Source: Acidovorax sp. DW039
GTDB lineage: Bacteria > Pseudomonadota > Gammaproteobacteria > Burkholderiales > Burkholderiaceae_C
NCBI RefSeq assembly: GCF_037101375.1
Contig: NZ_AP029019.1
Coordinates: forward strand, 4,579,001 to 4,643,000
Direction: 5' to 3'
DNA length: 64,000 nucleotides
A program made the position numbers and the translations under genes. Of this stretch, positions 1-8,131 are shown piece by piece (position 1 is the first letter of the stretch; every line of letters begins with the position of its first letter). Below the pieces are notes generated by a model. The model was given only the letters and a program-made list of their open reading frames with translations. It had not been told where the DNA came from and ran no database searches.

Positions 1-98
1 GCCACGCCTGCGGGCACGCCCAGCGTGCCGAGGACGGCGTCATAAAACTTCTTGGACACTTCCAGGTTGTTCACACCCAGCATCACATGACTGAACAT
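1..98 (-). CDS. VOC (glyoxalase/bleomycin-resistance fold) family protein, partial
   Basis: Only the first 32 or so codons are in the window; the gene runs off the left edge. The visible N-terminus (MFSHVMLGVNNLEVSKKFYD) has the first beta strand, the metal-ligand-like His4 and the 'LGVNNLEVSKKFYD' helix typical of vicinal-oxygen-chelate proteins. An AAGGAA ribosome binding site lies 9 bases upstream of the ATG. Substrate cannot be inferred from this fragment. Confidence 0.75.
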   Translation of the reverse strand, partial: MFSHVMLGVNNLEVSKKFYDAVLGTLGVPAGV

Positions 99-180
99 AC
101 AGCGGTTCCTTGATGGCTTTGAGCACCCTTGCGGGCTGGTCACAGAGGAGCGCCCACGGTGGCCGCGCTCCCCAAACGAC

Positions 181-210
181 AAATCCCCCAGGCCCGGGCC
201 GGGGGGATTT
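181..210. terminator. near-perfect 30-bp palindrome after the transketolase operon
   Basis: AAATCCCCC and GGGGGATTT arms surround a self-complementary GGCCCGGGCC centre, with a single mismatch. It sits between the end of the transketolase C gene and the VOC gene, both on the minus strand. No long T run follows, so the terminator role is inferred from position and stem strength. Confidence 0.5.
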
Positions 211-287
211 GCGCGGCGCATGTGCGCGCCGACCTTGCGATGGTAAACGCGGCAGCAGGGGCCTGCCGCCGGGTGCTCAACAGCCCG

Positions 288-1307
288 TCAACCCAGCCAT
301 CCCTTGATGCGGCGGGACAGGGCCTCCGTGCTGATGCCGTAGCGGTCGTGCAGGGTGGGCAGAGCCCCCGCATCCAGAAACGCGTCGGGCAGGCCCGCCA
401 GGCGAAAGCGCTGGGGAGCCACGCCGTTTTGCAGCAAGGCGCTGGCTACGGCCTCGCCCAGCCCGCCGATGACGGAGTGGTTCTCTGCCACCACCACCAG
501 GCGCGGCTTGCGCTGCACTTCGGCCAGGATGGTGGCGGTATCCAGCGGCTTGATGGTGGGGCAGTGCAGCACGGCAGCGCCCACGTTGTCGGCCTGCAGG
601 GCACGCGCAGCCTCCAGTGCGCGCATGGTCATGAAGCCGCTGGAGATGATCAGCACATCGTTGCCATCCACCAGCCGCTTGGCCTTGCCCAGCTCAAACC
701 GGTAGCCCTCGATTTCGTCCAGCACCAGCGGCACATTGCCGCGCAGCAGGCGCATGTAGACCGGGCCGGAGTGGTCTGCAATCTGGGGCACCGCCTGCTC
801 AATGTCCAGCGCATCGCAGGGGTCCACGATGGTGAGGCCGGGCACGCCGCGCATCATGGCTAGGTCTTCCGTGGCCTGGTGGCTGGGGCCGTAACCGGTG
901 GTCAGGCCGGGCAGCGCGCAGCAGATCTTGACGTTGAGGTTTTCCTCGGCAATCACCTGATGGATGAAGTCGTAGGCGCGACGCGTGCCGAACACGGCGT
1001 AGGTGGTGGCAAACGGGATCAGCCCCTCTTTGGCCATGCCGCCTGCAGCGCCCATCAGCAGCTGCTCGGCCATGCCCATCTGGTAGAAGCGCTCGGGGTG
1101 GGCCTGCGCAAACAGGTGCAGGTCGGTGTACTTGGCCAGGTCAGCGGTCATGCCCACGATCTCGGGACGGTTCGCGGCCAGCTCCACCAGGGCCTTGCCA
1201 AAGGGAGCGGCTTTCACGCGCTGGCCCTCGCCCGCAATCGAGGCGATCATGGCCGAGGTGGTCAGGCGTGGCTTTTTCTCGGCCACAGGATTGGCGATGG
1301 CGTTCAT
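288..1307 (-). CDS. transketolase family protein, C-terminal section (pyrimidine-binding and C-terminal domains)
   Basis: 339 residues. It supplies the pyrimidine-binding half of the thiamine-diphosphate site and pairs with the N-terminal subunit encoded immediately upstream. Glu81 in the segment YQMGMAEQ is the expected catalytic glutamate that activates the cofactor; the C-terminal Rossmann-like domain occupies about residues 215-335. The ATG at 1307 has an AAGGAGCTGC ribosome binding site and overlaps the upstream stop by ATGA, so the two subunits are translationally coupled and made in equal amounts. Split transketolases of this type transfer ketol units in pentose or apiose/apulose-like catabolic routes; the actual substrate here is unknown. 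Last gene of the SDR-TRAP-transketolase operon. Confidence 0.9.
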   Translation of the reverse strand: MNAIANPVAEKKPRLTTSAMIASIAGEGQRVKAAPFGKALVELAANRPEIVGMTADLAKYTDLHLFAQAHPERFYQMGMAEQLLMGAAGGMAKEGLIPFATTYAVFGTRRAYDFIHQVIAEENLNVKICCALPGLTTGYGPSHQATEDLAMMRGVPGLTIVDPCDALDIEQAVPQIADHSGPVYMRLLRGNVPLVLDEIEGYRFELGKAKRLVDGNDVLIISSGFMTMRALEAARALQADNVGAAVLHCPTIKPLDTATILAEVQRKPRLVVVAENHSVIGGLGEAVASALLQNGVAPQRFRLAGLPDAFLDAGALPTLHDRYGISTEALSRRIKGWLG

Positions 1308-2158
1308 GCGGCAGCTCCTTCGGGGGCGGTCTGGTCCAAGATGGCGAGGGCCTGCTGCCACTCGGGCGGGTCCACGCGGATGAAGTGGTTCTTGTCGCGC
1401 GTTTCCAGGAAAGGCACGCCCTTGCCCATCAGCGTGTCGAACAGGATCACGCGGGGTTTGGGTTCCTTCAGCGCACGCGCGGCGTCAAAGGCCGCCAGCA
1501 CCGCGGGCAGGTCGTTGCCGTTGACGCGCTGCACATGCCAGCCAAAGGCGGTCCACTTGTCGGCCAGTGGCTCAAAGCCCAGCACCTTGCTGGAAGGGCC
1601 ATCGGCCTGCTGGTTGTTGATGTCCACCAGGCAGATCAGGTTGTCCAGCCGGTGGTGGGCTGCAGCCATGGCGGCCTCCCAGGTGGAGCCCTCGTCCAGC
1701 TCGCCATCGCTCATGCTGTTGTAGACAAAGGCAGGGTTCTTTTTCTGCTTGAGCCCCAGCGCCATGCCCACGCCAATCACCAGCCCCTGGCCCAGCGATC
1801 CGCCAGAAATCTCCATGCCCGGCGTGTACGTGGCCATGCCCGACATGGGCAGGCGGCTGTCGTCGCTGCCATAGGTTTCGAGCTCGTCCTGCGGAATCAC
1901 GCCCGCTTCGATCAGCGCCGCGTAGTGCGCAATGGCGTAGTGGCCGTGCGAGAGCAGGAACCGGTCGCGGCCCTCCCATTCGGGCTCTTGAGGCCGGAGG
2001 TTGAGGGCGTGCCCATAGGCCACGGCCAGCACATCGGCCCAGCCCAGGGCCTGGCCGATGTAGCCCTGGCCCTGGACCTCACCCATGCGCACGGCATAGC
2101 GGCGGATGCGATGGGCGCACGCTGCCAGCGCAGGCACAGACGCTGCGTTTGTAGTCAT
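1304..2158 (-). CDS. transketolase family protein, N-terminal (thiamine diphosphate-binding) section
   Basis: 284 residues, the usual size of the N-terminal half of a two-subunit transketolase. Residues 69-80 (LLSHGHYAIAHY) match the substrate/phosphate loop, GSLGQGL lies at 120-126, and the cofactor metal motif runs from DGEL (151-154) to the NN pair at 181-182. The residue before DGE is Ser150 where most transketolases have Gly. Overlaps the C-terminal subunit by four bases. It follows the TRAP permease gene with a 55-base gap, consistent with import of a carbohydrate-like acid or polyol by the TRAP system followed by oxidation (SDR) and ketol transfer. No kinase is present in the operon. 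Confidence 0.92.
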   Translation of the reverse strand: MTTNAASVPALAACAHRIRRYAVRMGEVQGQGYIGQALGWADVLAVAYGHALNLRPQEPEWEGRDRFLLSHGHYAIAHYAALIEAGVIPQDELETYGSDDSRLPMSGMATYTPGMEISGGSLGQGLVIGVGMALGLKQKKNPAFVYNSMSDGELDEGSTWEAAMAAAHHRLDNLICLVDINNQQADGPSSKVLGFEPLADKWTAFGWHVQRVNGNDLPAVLAAFDAARALKEPKPRVILFDTLMGKGVPFLETRDKNHFIRVDPPEWQQALAILDQTAPEGAAA

Positions 2159-2213
2159 GAAACTCTCCTGAAAAAGACTGCGGGAAAAGCGTTAAGCGCG
2201 AGACAAAGCGGCG

Positions 2214-3473
2214 TCAGCGCAAGATGCTGGCGGGCACATAGGACACCAGGGCCAGCACCAGGAAGGCGACCAGATAGAACGGCCCCAGCTCGCGCACCGT
2301 CTGCCCCACCTTCACCTTGGCCAATGCGCTGGTGATGAACAGCGTGGTGCCTACGGGCGGGGTGTACAGGCCCACAGCCAGGTTCACCACCATCATGATT
2401 CCCAGCTGCACGACGTCCATGCCAATGGACTGCGCCAGCGGAACAAACACCGGCGTGAGCAGCAGCACAGCGGCAGGCAGATCAATGAACATGCCGATGA
2501 ACAGCATCATGAGGTTCATGATGAGAATCACCACCCAGGGCTGCCCCACGTTCTGCGTGATCCACGCAGCCACGCCGCTGGGCATCTGGTCAAACGTCAA
2601 CAACCAGCCAATGGCGGCAGACGACATGATCACAAGCAGCACCACACCGGTGGCCAGACCGGCGTGCACCACCGCATCATTCAGGCGCGCCCAGGAAAGA
2701 TCGCGGTAGAACACCGCAGACACAGCGGCTGCGTACAAGGTCGAGAGCACGGCCACCTCGGTCGGTGTGGCAATGCCAAAGCGAAGAAACACCACGATGA
2801 GCACCGGCAGCAGCAAGGCAGGTGATGCGTACCACAGGTGCTTGCGGAAGGTGGCCCATTCGATGGGCGTGATGTCGCGCGGGAAGTTGCGGCGGCGGCC
2901 CACCCACCAGCACATGGCCATGAAGCCACCGCACATGAGGATGCCCGGCAGGATGCCCGCCACGAACAACGATGCGATGGACGCGTTCGACGTGAGCGCG
3001 AACAGGATCATCGGAATCGAAGGCGGGATGAGGATGTCGATCGTGGCGGCGGCTGCCAAGGTGGCGGCAGAGAAAGCAGGCGGATACCCCAGGCGCTTGT
3101 GCCATGGGATGAGCAAGGAGCCAATCGCCGACGCATCGGCCACGGCAGACCCTGAAACGCCACCGAACAGCGTGGACGAGAGCACCCCCACCTGGGCAGG
3201 CCCCCCGTGAAAGCGCCCAATCAGGGCCGAAAGCACGCCCACCAGCGCGCCCCCCAGGCGCCCGCCCATCATGAGCGAGCCGGTCAGCATGAAAAACGGA
3301 ATGGCAATGAGCGGAAAGCTCTGCACCTGCGCCACCATCTGCTGCACCAGCAGATCCAGCGGCACCTGGTCCGTGGTGGCCACGGCTGCCATCGCGGCAA
3401 TCAGCAAAGCATGGGCGATGGGAATGGCCACCACCGCCGCTCCCAGAAATACAAGAAGAATGATGGCACTCAT
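2214..3473 (-). CDS. TRAP transporter large permease (DctM family)
   Basis: 419 residues of almost continuous hydrophobic segments (about 12 membrane spans), the standard length of DctM, the large membrane subunit that drives substrate uptake with the sodium gradient. A GAGG motif precedes the ATG. The gene lies 43 bases downstream of the small permease and 55 bases upstream of the transketolase N gene on the same strand, so it belongs to one operon with a dedicated periplasmic binding protein. The GXXXP-like turns (for example PPSIPM and PPVGTT) are those of the family. Confidence 0.95.
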   Translation of the reverse strand: MSAIILLVFLGAAVVAIPIAHALLIAAMAAVATTDQVPLDLLVQQMVAQVQSFPLIAIPFFMLTGSLMMGGRLGGALVGVLSALIGRFHGGPAQVGVLSSTLFGGVSGSAVADASAIGSLLIPWHKRLGYPPAFSAATLAAAATIDILIPPSIPMILFALTSNASIASLFVAGILPGILMCGGFMAMCWWVGRRRNFPRDITPIEWATFRKHLWYASPALLLPVLIVVFLRFGIATPTEVAVLSTLYAAAVSAVFYRDLSWARLNDAVVHAGLATGVVLLVIMSSAAIGWLLTFDQMPSGVAAWITQNVGQPWVVILIMNLMMLFIGMFIDLPAAVLLLTPVFVPLAQSIGMDVVQLGIMMVVNLAVGLYTPPVGTTLFITSALAKVKVGQTVRELGPFYLVAFLVLALVSYVPASILR

Positions 3474-3516
3474 GGGAAGCCTCTTCGGTCAAGGTTGGGG
3501 AGTGTGAGAAGGGTGC

Positions 3517-4038
3517 TTACCAATGCGCTTCAGGCACCGGGGCGTCTGCCTGCGCAGGCAGCGAGCGCGATGCAGCCGGGGCACTCCATGCCCGCCAGGC
3601 CGACAGCAGTGCCAGCAGCGCGAGCATTGCCAGGCCCACCATCACGCACGCGTAGGTCACCGAGCCAGGAATCTGCAAGATGGGCGACTTCTCGTCATGC
3701 ACGATCTCCAGCATCTGCCCGGTGGACCAGGCCAGCGTGCCATACAGGGCGCAGACCACCAGCCAGCCCAGCACGCTGACCCAGCGCCGCAACGCGGGGG
3801 CCAGGGTATCCATCAGAAAGGTGGTGGTGATGTGCGCGCCCTGGGCTGCGGCAAGCACCACGCCCGCCATCACCAGCCACGGAAACATCAGCTCGGGCAC
3901 TTCGTTGGCCCACTGCAGACTGGTGCCGGTGGCATAGCGCAGCACGGTGTTGGCCACCAGGATGGCGAAGATGGCCACGGTGCTGACCCACAGCACTACG
4001 CGGCACAGGCCGAGTACGGCACGTTCCAGAAAGTTCAT
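3517..4038 (-). CDS. TRAP transporter small permease (DctQ family)
   Basis: 173 residues with four predicted membrane helices (about 8-30, 48-68, 84-105, 128-150), the DctQ pattern. The family signature WANEVPELMFPW is present at about residues 40-51. An AGGAG ribosome binding site stands 8 bases before the ATG at 4038; a GTG one codon earlier (4041) is the alternative start. Works with the adjacent DctM and DctP proteins in one inner-membrane importer. Confidence 0.93.
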   Translation of the reverse strand: MNFLERAVLGLCRVVLWVSTVAIFAILVANTVLRYATGTSLQWANEVPELMFPWLVMAGVVLAAAQGAHITTTFLMDTLAPALRRWVSVLGWLVVCALYGTLAWSTGQMLEIVHDEKSPILQIPGSVTYACVMVGLAMLALLALLSAWRAWSAPAASRSLPAQADAPVPEAHW

Positions 4039-4108
4039 CACTCAGCTCCTTGGCACGCTGCGGGCTCGGGGCCCGCAGCGCAGGGTTGGGAAGACTGCGG
4101 CTTGCCGT

Positions 4109-5095
4109 TCAGCGAGCCGCGGCCACCACCTTCTTCACGTAGGGGCCGATGGGGCCAGCCAGCCATTTGTCTTCCACCGATGCGGTGGCCTTGGCAAACG
4201 CGGCCTTGTCGATGGTGGTGACCTGCACGCCCTTGGCTTTGAGGTCGGCCAGCAGCTTCTCGTCTGCCTCCTGCGAGAGCTTGCGTTGCAGGGCCGTGGC
4301 TTCATCGGCAGCCTCCTGCACCGCCTTGCGGTCGGCTTCGGAGAGGCGGCCCCAGGTGCGCTTGCTCATGAGGAAAGGCGTCATCTGGAACATGTGGCTG
4401 GTCAATGCCAGGTGCTGCTGCACCTCATACAGTTTGCTGGCGTGGAAGTTGACCAGGGGGTTTTCCTGCCCGTCCACCACGCCCTGCTGCAAGGCTACAT
4501 ACAGCTCCGCAAACTTGATCTGCTGGGCCTCTGCGCCCAGCGCCTGCATGATGTCCACCAGCACGGCATCTGGCGGGGTGCGCATCTTCAGGCCCTTGAG
4601 GTCCTCCACCTTGGTGATGGGCCGCTTGCTGTTGGTCATGTGGCGAATGCCGTTGTCCCAGTAGCCCAGCACCACCAGCCCCTTGTCAGAAGACTTCTGC
4701 GCCAGTTCCTTGCCCAGCGGGCCGTCCAGCACCTTGAAGGCCTGCTCGGGTGTGGAGAACAGGAACGGCATGCCATAAGCTGCGTATTCAGGCACGGCAT
4801 TGGCCACCGCACCTTGCGAGTTGGCAGACATATCGAGGGCACCGGTGCGCAGCGCGGTCACCATGGCGGCATCGTCACCCAACTGGGCCGATGGGGCCAC
4901 CTGCACCTCGATGCGGCCAGCCGTTTTGGCCTTGAGCACTTCGGCAAACTTCACAGCCGCCTCATGCCGGGGGTTGCCGGGCGCAGCGCCGTGCCCCAGG
5001 GTGAGCTTGATGGCCTGCTGGGCCTGGGCCGCCAGGGGCAGCGCGGCGGTGAACACGGCGGCGCACAGGATGCGATGGAATGTCTTGCGTTGCAT
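4109..5095 (-). CDS. TRAP transporter substrate-binding protein (DctP family)
   Basis: 328 residues beginning with a Sec signal peptide (MQRKTFHRILCAAVFTAALP, cleavage near AQA-QQ at residue 25). The body has the DctP features: LGHGAAPGNPRHEAA near the N-terminus, GLKMRTPPDAV with the carboxylate-binding arginine near residue 160, and the VVDGQENP segment. The start at 5095 is preceded by CAAGGAGACAAC. An upstream in-frame extension lacks a signal sequence and was rejected. The conserved arginine suggests an acidic ligand, such as a sugar acid, but the ligand is not identifiable from sequence alone. Confidence 0.94.
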   Translation of the reverse strand: MQRKTFHRILCAAVFTAALPLAAQAQQAIKLTLGHGAAPGNPRHEAAVKFAEVLKAKTAGRIEVQVAPSAQLGDDAAMVTALRTGALDMSANSQGAVANAVPEYAAYGMPFLFSTPEQAFKVLDGPLGKELAQKSSDKGLVVLGYWDNGIRHMTNSKRPITKVEDLKGLKMRTPPDAVLVDIMQALGAEAQQIKFAELYVALQQGVVDGQENPLVNFHASKLYEVQQHLALTSHMFQMTPFLMSKRTWGRLSEADRKAVQEAADEATALQRKLSQEADEKLLADLKAKGVQVTTIDKAAFAKATASVEDKWLAGPIGPYVKKVVAAAR

Positions 5096-5308
5096 GGTGT
5101 TGTCTCCTTGATGTTGTGGTCTGTGGCGCGCGCTGCTGGCGGCGCGCTGGTTGAGGGCGGCTAACCCAACTCCCTTGGCGTCGTTGTTCCGTCTTGTCGT
5201 GCCCGGCGTGCTGCCTGGCACCGCCTGCGACGGAACGCCTGGCCCAGGACGCTGCGCTGCGTTGTGTGAGCCGCTCTCACTTGAAACGGCGCAGCAGGGT
5301 ATGCCCGA

Positions 5309-6058
5309 TCAGTGGATCAGCATGCCACCGTTCACGTCCAGCGTGATGCCGGTGCAGTAGGCCGACAGGTCGCTGGCCAGGAAGACGCAGGCACCGGCCA
5401 CGTCGGCAGGGCGGCCCAGGCGCGCCAGCGGAATGGTCTCGGCAATTTCGGCCTTCTTGGCGTCGGTGAGCTTGCCCTGGGTGATGTCGGTCTCGATCAG
5501 GCCGGGGGTGATGCAGTTCACGCGCACGCCTTCGGTGCCAAACTCGCGCGCCATCGCACGGGCCAGGCCCAGCACGCCCGCCTTGGCTGCTGAATAGTGC
5601 GGGCCGCCAAAAATGCCGCCCCCGCGCTGCGCTGACACGGACGACACGCAGATGATGGAACCCTGCTTTTGCGCCCGCATGGCGGGCAGCACCGCCTGCG
5701 ACATGTACAGCGTGCCGCGCAGGCTCACGTCCAGGATGCGGTCGTAGTCAGCGCCAGTGATCTCCAGCGTTTTCACCGGCTGGGTGATGCCCGCGTTGTT
5801 CAGCAGCACGTCCACACGTCCCAGGGTCTGCAGCACCTGGGCAATAGCGGCGTCGCACGATGCCTTGTCGGTCACATCCGCCACCAAGCCCAGGTGCCCG
5901 CTGCCCAGCTGGGCGGCAGCCGCGGCAGGGTTGGCGCGTTCCAGGTCCAGGATGACCACCCTGGCGCCCTGGGCGGCCATCTGCCGCGCTGTGGCAAAGC
6001 CCAAGCCGTTGATGCCTGCGCCACCGGTGATGACGGCCACTTTGTCTTTGAGAAGCAT
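5309..6058 (-). CDS. SDR family NAD(P)-dependent oxidoreductase
   Basis: 249 residues, classical short-chain dehydrogenase. Nucleotide-binding TGGAGINGLG is at residues 11-20, NNAG at 87-90, catalytic Ser140, and Tyr155-x-x-x-Lys159 in HYSAAK. The extra residues inside the glycine motif (GAGINGLG) are a little unusual. The ATG at 6058 follows an AGGAG site. First gene of the operon that continues, after a 213-base gap, with the TRAP importer and split transketolase, so it likely oxidises the imported polyol or sugar acid. The divergent LysR gene is the obvious regulator. Confidence 0.9.
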   Translation of the reverse strand: MLLKDKVAVITGGAGINGLGFATARQMAAQGARVVILDLERANPAAAAAQLGSGHLGLVADVTDKASCDAAIAQVLQTLGRVDVLLNNAGITQPVKTLEITGADYDRILDVSLRGTLYMSQAVLPAMRAQKQGSIICVSSVSAQRGGGIFGGPHYSAAKAGVLGLARAMAREFGTEGVRVNCITPGLIETDITQGKLTDAKKAEIAETIPLARLGRPADVAGACVFLASDLSAYCTGITLDVNGGMLIH

Positions 6059-6214
6059 GTGCTGTGTCTCCTGTTGTGTTGAACATGCAGGAGCACGCCC
6101 CACCCTAGCGGGTGGATGCCTGTGGTGTCGGGCCTCGTGGCGGGCGCGTTGTCTCCTGTAGTGCTGCAAATTCTGAAAGCAGCGTATGTTGATGACAAGC
6201 GACATTGCGTCAGC

Positions 6215-6239
6215 TTAAGATGAAGAACCTTCAACTTAA
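6215..6239. promoter_or_regulatory. putative LysR operator, 25-bp inverted repeat
   Basis: TTAAGATGAAG and CTTCAACTTAA form an inverted repeat (10 of 11 positions) around a 3-base centre, ending 12 bases before the LysR start codon and 157 bases upstream of the SDR gene. The location in the divergent promoter region of a LysR regulator and its target operon is typical of an autoregulatory and activating site. Assignment is by inference. Confidence 0.55.
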
Positions 6240-6251
6240 ACCCTGCGCGCG

Positions 6252-7172
6252 ATGGCATCCCTTCCTCCCGTGGCCTGCCTGCAAGCCTTTGAATGTGTGG
6301 CCCGCAGAAAGAGCTTTGCGCTGGCGGCTGCAGAGCTGCATCTGACCGCCTCGGCCATCAGCCACCAGGTGGCGCGGCTGGAAGACCACCTGGGCGTGCG
6401 CCTGTTTGAGCGCAGCGCCCACGGCGTGACGCTGAGTGCAGCCGGGGCGCGCTACCTCTCGCGCGTGGGCGGCGCGCTGGAGGCCATTGGCAGCGCCACC
6501 AACGACCTGCGCCACGGCGTGAGCAACAGCCTGTACCTGCACTCATCGCCCAGCATTGCCAGCCTGTGGCTCATGCCCCGGCTGGCGGACTTTGCATCGC
6601 ACCACCCCGACATATCGCTGTATCTGTCTGCCGCCCACACCCCCAGCGACTTCGGCCTGGGCCAGGCAGACATCGACATACGCTACGGCGTGCCCCAGTG
6701 GCCTCACCTGGAGGTGCACCCTCTGTTCACCGAGCAAGTGCTGCCCCTGGCCAGCCGCGCCTTCATCCGCCGCCACAAGCTCAAGGAGCCCGAGCAATTG
6801 CTGGATGTACCGCTGATTCAGAGCGCAGTGAGCGTGGTGCAATGGTCTGACTGGTTTGCCGCCTTTACCACCCAGCGTGCGCCCGAGCGCTTTGCCGTGC
6901 GCTTTGACCGCGCCCAGATGGCCCTGGACGCCGCCACCCAAGGCCTGGGCGTGGCGCTGGAGAGCGCCACCATTGCCGCGCAGCACCTGGCCGACCGCAA
7001 GCTGGTGCCGCTGTTTGGCATGGAGTCGGGCATTGCGGTGCAGGCACACTTTGTCGTCTACCCCGCCCGGCACGCCGTGCGCAAACCGGTCGCAGCTTTT
7101 CTGGACTGGCTTCGGGTACAGACAGGGCAGACCGGGCAGCCCGATCCCTCTGCTCCTTCTGTCCCGTCTTGA
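6252..7172 (+). CDS. LysR family transcriptional regulator (GcvA-like)
   Basis: 306 residues. The N-terminal winged helix-turn-helix covers residues 4-63 (LQAFECVARRKSFALAAAEL, then HLTASAISHQVARLE), followed by the substrate-binding effector domain. The LGVRLFERSAHGVTLSAAG wording and the RYGVPQWPHLEV segment resemble the GcvA branch. Transcribed away from the SDR-TRAP-transketolase operon, which it probably controls through the inverted repeat just upstream of its own start. Confidence 0.9.
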   Translation: MASLPPVACLQAFECVARRKSFALAAAELHLTASAISHQVARLEDHLGVRLFERSAHGVTLSAAGARYLSRVGGALEAIGSATNDLRHGVSNSLYLHSSPSIASLWLMPRLADFASHHPDISLYLSAAHTPSDFGLGQADIDIRYGVPQWPHLEVHPLFTEQVLPLASRAFIRRHKLKEPEQLLDVPLIQSAVSVVQWSDWFAAFTTQRAPERFAVRFDRAQMALDAATQGLGVALESATIAAQHLADRKLVPLFGMESGIAVQAHFVVYPARHAVRKPVAAFLDWLRVQTGQTGQPDPSAPSVPS

Positions 7173-7247
7173 GCACAGCTCTACCGACCTGACCGACTAG
7201 CCCCTTGCCACTTACACCCCCATCACATCACCGCTGACGGAGAACGC

Positions 7248-7880
7248 ATGCCATCCACCGCCGCCCCTGTATCCCCACCTGCCACTCCACTGCCTGCACA
7301 CATCGCCCCCGTGCCGCTGGACAAAGCCTACCGCCTGCTCAATCACGGGCCCACGGTGCTGGTGTCGGCCACGCACGCGGGCCAGCGCAATGTGATGGCC
7401 GCTGCCTGGGCCTGCGCGCTGGACTTTGCCCCGCCCAAGGTGACTGTGGTGCTCGACAAGGCCACCCGCACCCGCGAACTGGTGGAGGCCAGCGGCCACT
7501 TTGCCCTGCAGCTGCCCACCGTGCCCATGGCCGCGCTGACCGAAGCCGTGGGCACCGACAGCGCCCACACCCACCCCGACAAACTGCAGCGCCACGCCGT
7601 GCCGCTGTTTGACGCACCTGCGCTGCCGAACATCGCCGCCGACAACGCCCCACCCCTGGTGCAAGGCTGCGCTGCCTGGCTGGTGTGCCGGGTGATCCCC
7701 GAGCCGCACAACCAGCAGACCTATGACCTGTTCATTGGCGAAGTGGTGGCCGCCTGGGCAGACGACCGCGTGTTCCGCAACGGACACTGGGAATTTGATT
7801 CCGCCCCCGACAGCCTGCGCACCTTGCACTACGTGGCGGGCGGGCAGTTCTATGCCACGGGGGCTTCGGTCAAGGTCTGA
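7248..7880 (+). CDS. flavin reductase family protein
   Basis: 210 residues with the FMN-binding split-barrel flavin reductase fold: NHGPTVLVSATHAGQRNVMA near residues 27-46 and DKATRTRELVEASGHFALQL further on. Such proteins reduce FMN/FAD with NAD(P)H, often for a partner monooxygenase, or act directly as flavoprotein oxidoreductases. No monooxygenase gene is adjacent, so the partner is unknown. No signal peptide is visible, implying a cytoplasmic protein. Confidence 0.85.
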   Translation: MPSTAAPVSPPATPLPAHIAPVPLDKAYRLLNHGPTVLVSATHAGQRNVMAAAWACALDFAPPKVTVVLDKATRTRELVEASGHFALQLPTVPMAALTEAVGTDSAHTHPDKLQRHAVPLFDAPALPNIAADNAPPLVQGCAAWLVCRVIPEPHNQQTYDLFIGEVVAAWADDRVFRNGHWEFDSAPDSLRTLHYVAGGQFYATGASVKV

Positions 7881-7910
7881 ACTGCGGCGTACACAACCAA
7901 AATGCCACAT

Positions 7911-7951
7911 AGCGCTCACCAGACAAGCGCAGTAAGCTATCAAATACATAG
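7911..7951 (+). repeat. Comamonadaceae-type interspersed palindromic repeat, copy 1
   Basis: AGCGCT, a short loop, AAGCGCAG, then AAGCTATCAAA. Same architecture as the copies at 9252, 23269 and 32655 but more diverged. Extragenic, between the flavin reductase and the metallo-beta-lactamase genes. Confidence 0.5.
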
Positions 7952-8131
7952 CACCAAGTCATTAGACCCAGATTCCCTCGCCGGGGTGGGGCAACCCCTG
8001 CACCCGCGCGCATGCGGAACTTTGCCAGTCAGGGGCACTCCAGCATTCGGTATTTCATATAACCATCTGCCTGCCGTTTGCAGGCACAGGTGGTACATCC
8101 ACACAACCGTGATGACTGGAGAAACTTGCCC

